The translations under genes and the position numbers were made by a program. The notes below the pieces were generated by a model that made no database searches, had not been told where the DNA came from, and saw only the letters and a list, made by a program, of their open reading frames with translations. Below, one piece after another: positions 25,203-34,043 of a DNA stretch of 64,000 nucleotides. The stretch comes from Oceanospirillum sp047518265 (lineage in GTDB: Bacteria > Pseudomonadota > Gammaproteobacteria > Pseudomonadales > Halomonadaceae), in NCBI GenBank assembly GCA_047518265.1, contig JAKZRG010000018.1:1-64000 (forward strand), read 5' to 3'. The stretch's first letter is position 1. Every line of letters begins with the position of its first letter.

Positions 25203-25880
25203 ATGCAAGATAATGTCGTGGTACAAAATATTGAGCGTGCTGATCCGGAAGTGATCAAGGGATTAGCACAATGCGGTGTGGCTACGGTACACGAAGCCCA
25301 GAGCCGTCGCGGTTTGTTGGCCGATCATCTACGTCCCATTCAGCAGGATGTCACGATAGCCGGTTCTGCCATCACTATTTCTGGTGCAGCCGGTGATAAC
25401 TGGATGATGCATGTAGCCATCGAACAGTGTCAGGCCGGAGACATTATGGTATTTGCACCTACATCACCGTCCAACTTTGGATTTTTTGGCGATCTACTGG
25501 CCACATCGGCCCAAGCCCGTGGTGTGGTGGGCCTGATTATTGATGCTGGTGTACGCGATACTCGTGATCTACGTCAGATGAACTTCCCGGTTTGGGCTAA
25601 ACATGTGTTTTCTCAGGGTACCATCAAAGAAACTCTCGGCTCAGTTAATATCCCTATGGCTTGCGCTGATGAGCTGATTTATCCGGGTGATATTATCGTA
25701 GCCGATGACGACGGTGTGGTGGTGGTTCGTCGTGACGAAGCTGCTGAAGTACTGGCCGAAGCCCGCGCCCGTGAAGCACGGGAAGAGGAGAAACGCCTAC
25801 GTATGGCCAACGGTGAGCTGGGACTGGACATCTACAATATGCGGGGCCGCTTAGAAGAGAAAGGCCTGAAGTACATCTAG
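25203..25880 (+). CDS. ligK: 4-carboxy-4-hydroxy-2-oxoadipate aldolase (LigK)
   Basis: A 225-residue class II, metal-dependent pyruvate aldolase of the HMG/CHA aldolase (RraA-like) fold. The signature G-L-I-I-D-A-G-V-R-D-T includes the substrate-binding R118 and metal-site D119. The C-terminal charged tail E-A-R-A-R-E-A-R-E-E-E-K-R is typical of these aldolases. It splits the LigJ product into pyruvate and oxaloacetate, the last step of the pathway, and family members also decarboxylate oxaloacetate. It starts 30 bp after ligJ and is followed by ligU 16 bp on, a clear operon. Confidence 0.93.
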   Translation: MQDNVVVQNIERADPEVIKGLAQCGVATVHEAQSRRGLLADHLRPIQQDVTIAGSAITISGAAGDNWMMHVAIEQCQAGDIMVFAPTSPSNFGFFGDLLATSAQARGVVGLIIDAGVRDTRDLRQMNFPVWAKHVFSQGTIKETLGSVNIPMACADELIYPGDIIVADDDGVVVVRRDEAAEVLAEARAREAREEEKRLRMANGELGLDIYNMRGRLEEKGLKYI

Positions 25881-25896
25881 CCGGGTTGGAGGAAAA

Positions 25897-26955
25897 ATGA
25901 TGTCTGATTCTATCCGTTGCATGTGGATGCGTGGTGGAACCTCCAAGGGAGCATACTTCTTGGCGGAAGATCTACCTTCAGATACTACAGAGCGGGACCA
26001 ATGCCTGCTGCGTATTATGGGTTCCCCAGATACCCGTCAAATCGATGGTATCGGCGGCGCTGACCCTATCACCTCCAAGGTGGCAGTGGTGCAAAAATCC
26101 AATCGTCCTGGCGTGGATGTGGATTATCTGTTTCTACAGGTGTTTGTTGATCAACCCATTGTTACTGATGCCCAGAATTGCGGCAATATTCTGGCCGGTG
26201 TGGGGCCTTTTGCCATTGAACGCAGTTTAGTTGCCGCTCAAGACGGCGAAACCACTGTCACCATTTATATGGAAAACACGGGGCAAATTGCTGTTGAGAA
26301 GGTAGCAACACCTCATGGCCAGGTAAGCTATCTGGGTGACTCCCGTATTGATGGTGTTCCAGGCAATGCCAGTGCAGTTCCCGTTACTTTTAGAGATACG
26401 GCTGGATCAAGCTGTGGCACCCTGCTGCCCACAGGCAATCAGGTGGATGTTATTGATGGTGTCAGGGTGACCTGTATCGATAACGGTATGCCGGTGGTCG
26501 TGATGCTGGCAGAAGATATGGGCATCACAGGGACAGAGACCCGCGAGCAGCTAGAACAAAACGAAGCCCTTAAAGCGCGATTGGAATCCATTCGCCTGCA
26601 AGTCGGCCCTATGATGAATCTGGGTGATGTTACCCACAAATCTGTACCCAAGATGACCATGGTCAGTCCAGCGACGGCCGGAGGCAGCATCTCAACACGG
26701 ACATTTATCCCCCATCGTTGTCATGCATCCATTGGTGTATTGGGAGCGGTCAGCGTGGCAACAGCTTGTATTCTGCCGGAATCGCCCGCTTACCCTTTAG
26801 CCAATATTCCCGAGGGCAATAGCAAAACCATGCCAATAGAACACCCCATTGGCGAGATGACCGTGATTTTGGATTTGAATGAGCAGCAAGAAGCCGAAAA
26901 CGCCGCCATTTTGCGTACGGCGCGTAAGCTATTTGATGGCGAAGTGTTTGTTTAA
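25897..26955 (+). CDS. ligU: 4-oxalomesaconate tautomerase (LigU/GalD, PrpF family)
   Basis: A 352-residue protein of the PrpF/DapF-like isomerase family. M-W-M-R-G-G-T-S-K-G-A-Y-F is its near-invariant N-terminal motif, and G-I-G-G-A-D-P-I-T-S-K-V-A follows. The enzyme interconverts tautomers or isomers of 4-oxalomesaconate, supplying the form that LigJ hydrates. A GGAGG site lies four bases before the first ATG (25897) and seven before the second (25900); either could be used. It sits between ligK and ligI in the operon. Confidence 0.92.
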   Translation: MMSDSIRCMWMRGGTSKGAYFLAEDLPSDTTERDQCLLRIMGSPDTRQIDGIGGADPITSKVAVVQKSNRPGVDVDYLFLQVFVDQPIVTDAQNCGNILAGVGPFAIERSLVAAQDGETTVTIYMENTGQIAVEKVATPHGQVSYLGDSRIDGVPGNASAVPVTFRDTAGSSCGTLLPTGNQVDVIDGVRVTCIDNGMPVVVMLAEDMGITGTETREQLEQNEALKARLESIRLQVGPMMNLGDVTHKSVPKMTMVSPATAGGSISTRTFIPHRCHASIGVLGAVSVATACILPESPAYPLANIPEGNSKTMPIEHPIGEMTVILDLNEQQEAENAAILRTARKLFDGEVFV

Positions 26956-27032
26956 CATCCGTCCTTCTATAGAACAATTAACCCGTTACTGACTAAATTT
27001 AAACCAGATTATAAAAACTTGAGGATTAACAG

Positions 27033-27902
27033 ATGGATGCAGATTATCGCCCGTTTCACGACAACCCAAGCAAACCCACATTTAAAGCGCCAGCCGGTGC
27101 GGTAGATGCCCACTGTCATGTATTTGGTCCGGCAGAGCAATTCCCCTACCATCCCAAGCGTAAATACACCCCTTGCGATGCCTCTAAAGATCAGCTGTTT
27201 TCCCTACGGGATTATCTCGGCTTTGAGCGCAATGTGATCGTGCAGGCCTCCTGCCATGGCACTGATAACACCGCTTTGATTGATGCCTTAAATACAGCGG
27301 GCGAATTAGCCCGTGGCGTAGCGGTTGTTGATCCTGCCATTACAGAGCAAGAGCTACAGGAAATGCATGATACAGGGGTGCGTGCCGTACGTTTTAACTT
27401 TGTTAAGCGCCTGGTAGACAGCACGCCCAAAGAGGTATTCCTGAGCGTTGCAGAAAAGATCAGAAAGCTGGATTGGCACATTGTTGTATATTTTGAAGCT
27501 CCAGATCTGGAGGAATTGATTCCTTTCCTGAAGCAGCTGAATACCACCATTGTGGTGGACCACATGGGTCGTCCGGATGTTACCAAAGGCGTTGATCATG
27601 AAGATTTTCAACGCTTTATCAGTCTTCTGGCCGATAACCCAAATATCTGGACCAAGGTAAGCTGTCCCGAGCGTTTGACACAGACACCACCAGATTATAG
27701 TGATGTCGTACCATTTGCTCGCACCTTGGTGGAGAAATTCCCGGATCGTGTACTTTGGGGCACCGACTGGCCACACCCTAATATGAAATCACATACCCCA
27801 GATGATGGTCTGTTGGTAAATGTAATTCCACAAATTGCTCCTACCGAAGCGCTGCAGCAGGCGTTACTGGTAGATAACCCCATGCGCTTGTATTGGTCAT
27901 AG
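27033..27902 (+). CDS. ligI: 2-pyrone-4,6-dicarboxylate hydrolase (LigI)
   Basis: A 289-residue amidohydrolase. V-D-A-H-C-H-V-F-G carries H27 and H29, the HxH pair of the superfamily, V-V-D-H-M-G-R-P supplies further active-site residues, and W-G-T-D-W-P-H-P carries the catalytic aspartate. LigI opens the lactone of 2-pyrone-4,6-dicarboxylate, made by LigC, to 4-oxalomesaconate; unlike most relatives it does not need a metal. It is the last gene of the operon, 77 bp after ligU, and is followed by a strong terminator. Confidence 0.94.
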   Translation: MDADYRPFHDNPSKPTFKAPAGAVDAHCHVFGPAEQFPYHPKRKYTPCDASKDQLFSLRDYLGFERNVIVQASCHGTDNTALIDALNTAGELARGVAVVDPAITEQELQEMHDTGVRAVRFNFVKRLVDSTPKEVFLSVAEKIRKLDWHIVVYFEAPDLEELIPFLKQLNTTIVVDHMGRPDVTKGVDHEDFQRFISLLADNPNIWTKVSCPERLTQTPPDYSDVVPFARTLVEKFPDRVLWGTDWPHPNMKSHTPDDGLLVNVIPQIAPTEALQQALLVDNPMRLYWS

Positions 27903-28024
27903 CCTTTTATGCCCAACCTCAAAGGCCTGAATCAATCGCCAAATCAGCAACAGAAGAGTTAACGCTTTTCAACACACTTTTTCATCGTGCTAAGAACTGA
28001 CACCGTGCTCAAGTCAGTTTCTTT

Positions 28025-28051
28025 GGAGCTCTGCCTCAGAGCTCCTTTTTT
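28025..28051 (+). terminator. Intrinsic terminator after ligI
   Basis: GGAGCTCTG (28025-28033) pairs perfectly with CAGAGCTCC (28037-28045) around a CCT loop and is followed by T6. It lies 122 bp after the ligI stop and closes the ligJKUI operon. The rest of the gap (27903-28211) shows no other feature. Confidence 0.92.
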
Positions 28052-28211
28052 CACTATTGTCAGCAGCCAGAGAGCAAGGCCGTTTCAATACGCAATAGGT
28101 ACAAAACGACCAAAGAGTCTATCAATCGATTAGGGAGGATGGCACTTTAACCGAATTTTTTCTCGGTATTTACTCACCCTTAATCAACACAAACACTGAT
28201 CTCCCTTAAAA

Positions 28212-30353
28212 TCACTGGAGATCGATGGCAATAACACTGCCAATATTTTGCGCACCACCGATAGCATTATTAGTTTGGGAAGAAATCAAAAGAATACCAA
28301 TGTCATTTAATGACAAGTAGCCTCCTGCAGGATAAGTCCATTCCAGCTCCATTGTGTTAGCATCTAGCGCATATGTGTGTGTCGATGAACTAATAAAAAC
28401 ATGTGTTTTGGTGGATAACATTGAGAGATAAGTGAAAGAAGTTTCTGGTGCTGACCATACTCCCAAGTTCTCACCTGTTATGTAGTTATATTTATTGAGT
28501 ACCCAAGGTGCTCTTTTCATAAGAAAAACAGCATTGTCCCCTAGTACAAAAAACTCATTATTCCCATTTGAGTCATAGTGCTTCCAAGGCTCAGGGCCTA
28601 ACATCTTATTTGAATAAACATCCAATTTACCCAAGCAATCATTTGACGGAAGTATAACCGTTTGCTCTGGCCCAATAGCTACCGCTTCCGGTCCGCTAGC
28701 GGATATAGAACCATCAGGACTATCACAAACTAACGGATGTTGAAATTGTAAGTTCCCCGTTTCCCGTTCGATAGAATATAGCTCTGGCCCATTATAATGC
28801 TCAGCTACGAATACTTGATTTTGCCCTACAGCAGGCACTCGACCTACGGTATTTGAAGGAAATTTTACCTCCCAATTATGATGGCCATCCGCCCCATCAA
28901 AGCTATATAACGTTGTATTACCGCGGGCTATAACAAAAATGTCACCATCATATGGCGTGACCGCAGCCTTTTCGAAAGGCCTGTAGTCTAGACCTTCGAT
29001 TAAAAACTCCACCGCTCCAGTCGTGGAATTTAATGCAAGTAGATTAAATCCATCTGTTTCAGATAGTTTTGAGTTTATATAAACCATACCGTTATCGTGG
29101 GCAGGAGGGGTAAAATCAACTTGCCTTTTCGATGGATCATCTATAATCCCAAATAAACTTGTTATATCTTGTTGCCACGATACATTTCCTGATAATACGT
29201 CAAGGGCATAAATTTTTGCATCTGTAGGCAAATCCGTTGAAGTTAAACGAGTGAAATCCTGATTTTCAACCACGTAAACATTGTTTTGATCAGAAACGGT
29301 ATTAAAAAGACTGAAGTCAAAATCCTGCTGCCATCTTAAAGCAAAGTTACCAGCATCCAGTGAAATTGGCACATAGCCGGATTGACCTGCACCTCCACGA
29401 AATGTGTTCCACTGTTTAAGCGCTTCAAACTCTTCCGTAAAATCATCACTCGCACCATCTACATCCGCATAATCTGAAGCATCCAGATATGGGAGATTAA
29501 ACAGATCCCATGCAGGCACACTGGTTCTATATTCATATGCACCAGTATGGCTATCTGATAATGCTAAATCATAGGACTCAATAAATTCAGGAAGAGAGGC
29601 TGCAAGAGGATAGTGAACCCCTTGCAACAAGGTATTGTCTTTACCCAGGAAAGTCATAGTACTGGTAGCGCTAGCATAGCTCATTTCCACATAGCCAGAG
29701 TCGCTGCGATAGATTTTTCCTGATGCGGTCACATACTCATAAGCAAGATGGTTATTAATTTTTAAATCGGTGACTTTAAAACTAAGCCCCAGGTTTTCAG
29801 AATATGCAGATATATTCCCTTCAATGAGACCGCCATCTACATGCTCCAGGTAAGTTGTTGCACCAGAAAACATCATTGTATCGGTAGCTGATTGGATATA
29901 TAAGCTATCAATATTCGCATTCAGAGAAATATTGTATTGGTCTACAACAGATATGTCGTAAGTTATCTTTCCCCTGACTTTGGTTTCACCATCATCACAA
30001 TCATCCAGAGTCACTACGACTCTGCCTGACACCTTATTTCCCCTGCGTTGATCATCAACAACCAGCTCATCAGGACGACATAACGTACCATCTTCTTCTG
30101 TGTCATTATCACCACCCTGCAGAAAAACAGGTGCTTCTGTATTCACTAATGTCGTTGTAAGGTAGAAAGCTGCTGACAACATATCGTAGGTGGTTCCCAG
30201 GAAACCCAGGCTATTTTGCCTGTTTAGATCTGCCTGAGTAGAAAGACCTTCATAAACGGATAGCCCAGGTTTTTCAGGATCGGCTGAACCACCTCCACCA
30301 CATGCGGTAAGACCAAATGATAAAATCAATAAGGATATATAACTAAGTTTCAT
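28212..30353 (-). CDS. Lipoprotein with PQQ-like beta-propeller repeats
   Basis: A 713-residue protein with lipobox L-T-A-C (C18) followed by a glycine-rich linker. Residues about 30-300 form a domain of unknown type with a possible C-to-C disulphide near residues 92-118. From about 315 onward, repeated segments such as K-I-Y-A-L-D-V-L-S-G-N-V-S-W-Q, L-L-A-L-N-S-T-T-G and L-Y-S-I-E-R-E-T-G-N-L match the PQQ/BamB-like propeller pattern. Such lipoproteins act as outer-membrane scaffolds. Here there is no bam context, so the role is unknown. It stands alone between the lig operons and is convergent with ligI. Confidence 0.75.
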   Translation of the reverse strand: MKLSYISLLILSFGLTACGGGGSADPEKPGLSVYEGLSTQADLNRQNSLGFLGTTYDMLSAAFYLTTTLVNTEAPVFLQGGDNDTEEDGTLCRPDELVVDDQRRGNKVSGRVVVTLDDCDDGETKVRGKITYDISVVDQYNISLNANIDSLYIQSATDTMMFSGATTYLEHVDGGLIEGNISAYSENLGLSFKVTDLKINNHLAYEYVTASGKIYRSDSGYVEMSYASATSTMTFLGKDNTLLQGVHYPLAASLPEFIESYDLALSDSHTGAYEYRTSVPAWDLFNLPYLDASDYADVDGASDDFTEEFEALKQWNTFRGGAGQSGYVPISLDAGNFALRWQQDFDFSLFNTVSDQNNVYVVENQDFTRLTSTDLPTDAKIYALDVLSGNVSWQQDITSLFGIIDDPSKRQVDFTPPAHDNGMVYINSKLSETDGFNLLALNSTTGAVEFLIEGLDYRPFEKAAVTPYDGDIFVIARGNTTLYSFDGADGHHNWEVKFPSNTVGRVPAVGQNQVFVAEHYNGPELYSIERETGNLQFQHPLVCDSPDGSISASGPEAVAIGPEQTVILPSNDCLGKLDVYSNKMLGPEPWKHYDSNGNNEFFVLGDNAVFLMKRAPWVLNKYNYITGENLGVWSAPETSFTYLSMLSTKTHVFISSSTHTYALDANTMELEWTYPAGGYLSLNDIGILLISSQTNNAIGGAQNIGSVIAIDLQ

Positions 30354-31086
30354 ACTATTTTTTCAAATTATACCAAGGGATGACAATTCATCAGTAGAAA
30401 AACAAAAGTATCTAGAGAAAGAAATTTCCTATTCTTTAGCATTTTTAACGGAGAATATCGAAATATTTTGTTTCGCTATGTATAAGAATTTATTTGTATT
30501 CTGTGCAGCATACTTTTACGATCTTTGATCCTGTAAAAATGGATTAAGATACCGACATGGAGGGAAATATTTAAGATGCTGCAGACTCCCTTCTGCCAAA
30601 GCAAGAACACTCTCTATTATTCAATGAGAGGCCGGCTATCTACCAGCATCAATTCTTTCCCATTGAGTTTTCACTACTTTTTCAAGATGTGCTAAGGAAT
30701 ATGCGCAATCCAACACCCTTAACCATAGCAATCATTTTCGGGAGAGAGCATATACTCTAAAGAAAAAAATGTAGAACATCTACTTTTTTCTCATTGATTC
30801 CTCCATGCTTATCTCTGTTCAAGTAATTACGTAGCAACTCAAATAAGAATATACAGAAATAGATGAACTAAACGACATATAACTATTAAAAAATAACGTA
30901 ATAAAAACTCAGAGACCCAAAATAATGGATCATAAGACCTTGGCAAAAAGCGATGAGTCAAAAAGCCTTTAAACCAAGACCTGTATTAAGCACTTAAATA
31001 AGAGTTTCTCTACAAAAAAGCAATATATTCTCCAGCCACTGGCTGGAGAATATCTAAATGCTTTTGTTTAAGTGTGTACCTTGGTA
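30354..31086. other. Long intergenic region upstream of the PQQ-like lipoprotein
   Basis: About 730 bp, AT-rich, no convincing coding frame on either strand. It should hold the promoter of the minus-strand lipoprotein gene. At the ligB end lies a 66-bp structured repeat (31005-31070), annotated separately. A weaker inverted repeat, TTTTAC and GTAAAA, is near 30513. Confidence 0.6.
31005..31070 (-). repeat. 66-bp hairpin repeat, copy 1 (also serves as ligB terminator)
   Basis: This element begins TTTCTCTACA and ends CTTTTGTTTA, as does the copy at 39011-39076 of identical length. Its core is a hairpin with 13-bp arms (31025-31037 and 31041-31053) and an ACT loop. On the minus strand it lies just after ligB and is followed by T6, so it can act as the ligB terminator. 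A stem pair C31033-G31045 is T-A in copy 2, a compensatory change. Confidence 0.65.
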
Positions 31087-31932
31087 TTAATCCTCTGCAT
31101 CTGTCAGCAGCAATACACCTGCACCTGTATTGGATATAGGTGCATGATAGTGTTTGTGTAATAGATTAACGTTTGGCGATAACGCTCCACGCATCACCAT
31201 CCACATAATCACTTCGATACCTTCTGTACCCGCAATATCCATAATTTCGGTATTGGACAGGGCGGCCATCTTGTCTGGGTCATTAACAATCCAGTCCATA
31301 CACTGCAAATCAAAATCCACATCGATAATACCGGCACGCTCACCCTGTAACTGGTGAGATAAACCACCGGTACCAAAAATTACCACCTTCATATCTTCAG
31401 GATAGGATTCAATGGCTTTACGCAGTGCTTTACCCAAATCATAACAACGCTGAGCACTGGTCAATGGGTGCTGTACCGTGTTCACCGCCAGCGGTAACAA
31501 CTTACATGGCCACTCAGGAAGATGACGATACATCAGACTCATAGGCACAACACACCCGTGATCCACTTTCATTTCCTGACAGGTGGTCATATCAAAGTTT
31601 TGATTGATCAGTGACTCTGCCACATGCCAAGAAAACTCTGCATCCCCCTGAAAAGACGCTGTAGCAGGAATGCCCCAACCTTCATCGGCATTGTGATACT
31701 CATCCGCACAACCCATGGCAAAGGTAGGTACGGTATCTAGGAAAAAATTCAGACCATGATCGTTATAAACCACAATAGCCAGATCCGGTTTTTCCTCTTC
31801 CAGCCAAGCCTTAACGGGCTCGTAGCCGTCAAAAAAGCGCTTCCAATAAGGATCACTTTCCTGTTTATTGGCCATGGCATTACCGATGGCTGGAATATGA
31901 GACGTGGTAACACCACCTATAATTTTAGCCAT
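31087..31932 (-). CDS. ligB: Protocatechuate 4,5-dioxygenase beta subunit (LigB)
   Basis: A 281-residue class III extradiol dioxygenase catalytic subunit. T-T-S-H-I-P-A-I-G carries H12 and Y-N-D-H-G-L-N-F-F the second histidine, both in the regions that bind Fe(II) in LigB. F-G-T-G-G-L-S-H-Q-L carries the catalytic-base histidine. The enzyme opens protocatechuate between C4 and C5 to 4-carboxy-2-hydroxymuconate-6-semialdehyde. Its start overlaps the ligA stop by 8 bp, so the subunits are translationally coupled. Confidence 0.95.
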   Translation of the reverse strand: MAKIIGGVTTSHIPAIGNAMANKQESDPYWKRFFDGYEPVKAWLEEEKPDLAIVVYNDHGLNFFLDTVPTFAMGCADEYHNADEGWGIPATASFQGDAEFSWHVAESLINQNFDMTTCQEMKVDHGCVVPMSLMYRHLPEWPCKLLPLAVNTVQHPLTSAQRCYDLGKALRKAIESYPEDMKVVIFGTGGLSHQLQGERAGIIDVDFDLQCMDWIVNDPDKMAALSNTEIMDIAGTEGIEVIMWMVMRGALSPNVNLLHKHYHAPISNTGAGVLLLTDAED

Positions 31933-32326
31933 GCCAGTAACCCCCTACTTCGTCTAATTTCTCTTTAAAACCATCAGCATTTCTTTGCAGGATAGCTTTA
32001 AATTCTTCTGTTTTAATCCCCTGGAAAGAGGCCCCGGCATCCTGAACACTCAGGCCATGGAAAATAGCCAGCTTTGCCAAATAATAAATATTGCCACCAA
32101 GGTGAAGAAGCTTAAGAAAATCACCTTCCAAAACAGCAACACGTTGTTCGTCAGATAGATTATATTTTCGACAATAGGCATCCATATCCGCCGAAAATTC
32201 TTGGCGGTTTTCTTCATGGTTAAAAGAAAAGGCCATCTTATTCAGGTTATAACCTTCATGAGATCGCTTGCCATCAAAAACATAGGTACCTGGAATATCA
32301 TCATAATCATGCTGTTGCCAAGCCAT
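31925..32326 (-). CDS. ligA: Protocatechuate 4,5-dioxygenase alpha subunit (LigA)
   Basis: A 133-residue helical subunit of the LigAB type. It has P-G-T-Y-V-F-D-G-K-R-S-H-E-G-Y-N-L-N-K near the start and G-G-N-I-Y-Y-L-A-K-L in the middle. The alpha chain covers the active site of LigB and helps form the substrate pocket. The ribosome site AAGGAAGG precedes the ATG. It is divergent from the AraC regulator at 32488, and ligAB is a separate unit from ligJKUI and ligC. Confidence 0.95.
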   Translation of the reverse strand: MAWQQHDYDDIPGTYVFDGKRSHEGYNLNKMAFSFNHEENRQEFSADMDAYCRKYNLSDEQRVAVLEGDFLKLLHLGGNIYYLAKLAIFHGLSVQDAGASFQGIKTEEFKAILQRNADGFKEKLDEVGGYWHG

Positions 32327-32396
32327 GCTGATCCTTCCTTTTTTATACTTAACATTGAGAATAGATAGCAGACTGAACTGCTCCGGTAGGTCTGTA

Positions 32397-32426
32397 TTTT
32401 TAATGAATTGGGGTGGTTTTTTAATG
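32397..32426. promoter_or_regulatory. 21-bp-phased direct repeat between ligA and the AraC gene
   Basis: TTTTTAATG occurs at 32397-32405 and again at 32418-32426, exactly 21 bp apart, two helical turns. AraC-family activators typically bind two direct half-sites at this spacing. It lies about 70 bp upstream of both ligA and the AraC start. The repeats are AT-rich, so this is a candidate only. Confidence 0.35.
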
Positions 32427-32487
32427 GCTGATTACGTTTAAAAATTGCACTTTTCGGATATCATTAAAGATTAAGAGAGGTAGTGCG

Positions 32488-33363
32488 ATGATTGATAGAA
32501 ATGAGATTCCAACAGTACACTTTTATGGTGAAGACGGCGAAAGCTCTAGTCTGGATCTATTACACTGTGAGGCGTTAATTACCCGCAGTCAGGAACATCA
32601 TTTTAAGATCCGTCCCCATCGTCATCATGAACTGATTCAGTTATTTCACTTACGGCAGGGTCAATGCAAGGCAACTCTGGACGGTAATACTGTCCTAGTT
32701 AAAGCCCCTGCATTACTGGTGATAGCCGCTATGTGTGTGCATGACTTTCAATGGACACCCGAGGTAGAAGGTACCGTTGTTTCCATATCCACCCCATTAT
32801 TGGAAAACCTTGGGCAGGAGATGCACAAAGAGGAACTCGCCATAGAATCAACACAAGTTATTCAACTGAATCAGGGTTCAGCACAATTGGATACGCTACT
32901 GCAGCTATTGATGCAGGAGTATCTAAGCCCCACTGAAGACTCCAGATCCCATGCTCTATACGCCACCGTAAAACTGCTGGCTATCTGGCTAGAACGTAAT
33001 GTCGGTAAGCAAGCAGATAGCTCAGCGCCTAATACTCGACAAGCTCAGTATTTCAGTCACTTTACACAATTGATTAACCGAGATTATGCCTTACACCGTT
33101 CGGTAGAATCCTACGCCGATGAGCTAGGAATTACCGCTCACTACTTGAACAATCTGTGCCAACAACTGGTGAAAAAGAATGCCTTACAGCTTATCCATGA
33201 ACGTCTACTACTAGAAGCTAAACGCTACCTTGTCTATTCCGCACAAAATATCAGCGAAGTCGCTTATCAATTGGGTTTTGTTGATCCGGCTTACTTCACT
33301 CGATTCTTTAAACGCCTGACGGGGCTATCACCCAAAGCGTTTAAAAATAGTGCTCAGGATTAA
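32488..33363 (+). CDS. AraC-family regulator, probable activator of ligAB
   Basis: A 291-residue regulator. An N-terminal cupin-like ligand domain (about 30-130, with R-P-H-R-H-H-E-L-I-Q) is followed by the two-helix-turn-helix AraC domain (about 190-288). The second helix-turn-helix and the family signature are in I-S-E-V-A-Y-Q-L-G-F-V-D-P-A-Y-F-T-R-F-F. The general layout matches AraC regulators of hydroxybenzoate and protocatechuate genes. Divergent orientation from ligAB, with a 21-bp-phased direct repeat between, points to control of that operon. The inducer is not known from sequence. Confidence 0.88.
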   Translation: MIDRNEIPTVHFYGEDGESSSLDLLHCEALITRSQEHHFKIRPHRHHELIQLFHLRQGQCKATLDGNTVLVKAPALLVIAAMCVHDFQWTPEVEGTVVSISTPLLENLGQEMHKEELAIESTQVIQLNQGSAQLDTLLQLLMQEYLSPTEDSRSHALYATVKLLAIWLERNVGKQADSSAPNTRQAQYFSHFTQLINRDYALHRSVESYADELGITAHYLNNLCQQLVKKNALQLIHERLLLEAKRYLVYSAQNISEVAYQLGFVDPAYFTRFFKRLTGLSPKAFKNSAQD

Positions 33364-33637
33364 ATTATGATGACTGACGACTGGTCTCCCCTACCGCTTT
33401 AAGCACAAACAAAGCTCCAGCAATGCCGAGAAAAAGCACAATCGAAAAGTAACGTTTGTGATGATCGGCACAGATTAAAGAGAGATGACATTATGTGTGA
33501 TATAACAACGAAACACCAAAGACCAATTGATTAGTTTTTTTCATTAAACAGTGAAATATTCATCGTTTGTTTTGTCACCGATCTCTCCATAAAATAGCCT
33601 CATCAACTTAAGCAACACCACCTTTGAGGCACAAACC

Positions 33638-33826
33638 ATGTACGAAGAACTAGACGTAAAACTAGACCATAACGGCAACATCGATCACGATTACTACGTA
33701 CAGAAGGCTTACCAGCTGCGTGCTCAGCACACTAACCTAATGGTAAGAACTTTGGCAAAGAAAATTAAAGCGCTATTTTCTACTGAGCTACCACGTTTTC
33801 ATATCGGTTCTTTGGCTCATCGCTAA
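33638..33826 (+). CDS. Small protein, RSP_7527-like
   Basis: Sixty-two residues, starting at an ATG with a weak GAGG site nine bases upstream. The sequence D-H-D-Y-Y-V-Q-K-A-Y-Q-L-R-A-Q followed by a basic helix recalls the small RSP_7527-type proteins of proteobacteria, whose role is not established. A clear terminator 63 bp downstream supports a real monocistronic gene. The gap before it (33364-33637) shows nothing else. Confidence 0.6.
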   Translation: MYEELDVKLDHNGNIDHDYYVQKAYQLRAQHTNLMVRTLAKKIKALFSTELPRFHIGSLAHR

Positions 33827-33888
33827 TCGAGAGCCCTACCGGATTTAAATAACGAGTAGATTTGACTTATGTTTGATCTAATTTGCTA

Positions 33889-33930
33889 AAGGATGCACCG
33901 TTTGACTCCGTCAAGATTTGCGTCCTTTTT
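33889..33930 (+). terminator. Intrinsic terminator after the small gene
   Basis: AAGGATGCA (33889-33897) pairs with TGCGTCCTT (33919-33927 region, one G-T wobble), and an inner stem TTGAC/GTCAA stacks on it. The hairpin runs into a T5 tract. It terminates the 62-residue gene. Confidence 0.8.
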
Positions 33931-34043
33931 CCATGATCAATATAGAAAAACCTTTCTTTTGAAATATAAAAAGAAGCCTATATTCATAGACTTCTCTTCT
34001 GGTGTAAAAATATTTGATATCAATTCAAATAATTAGAACTGAA

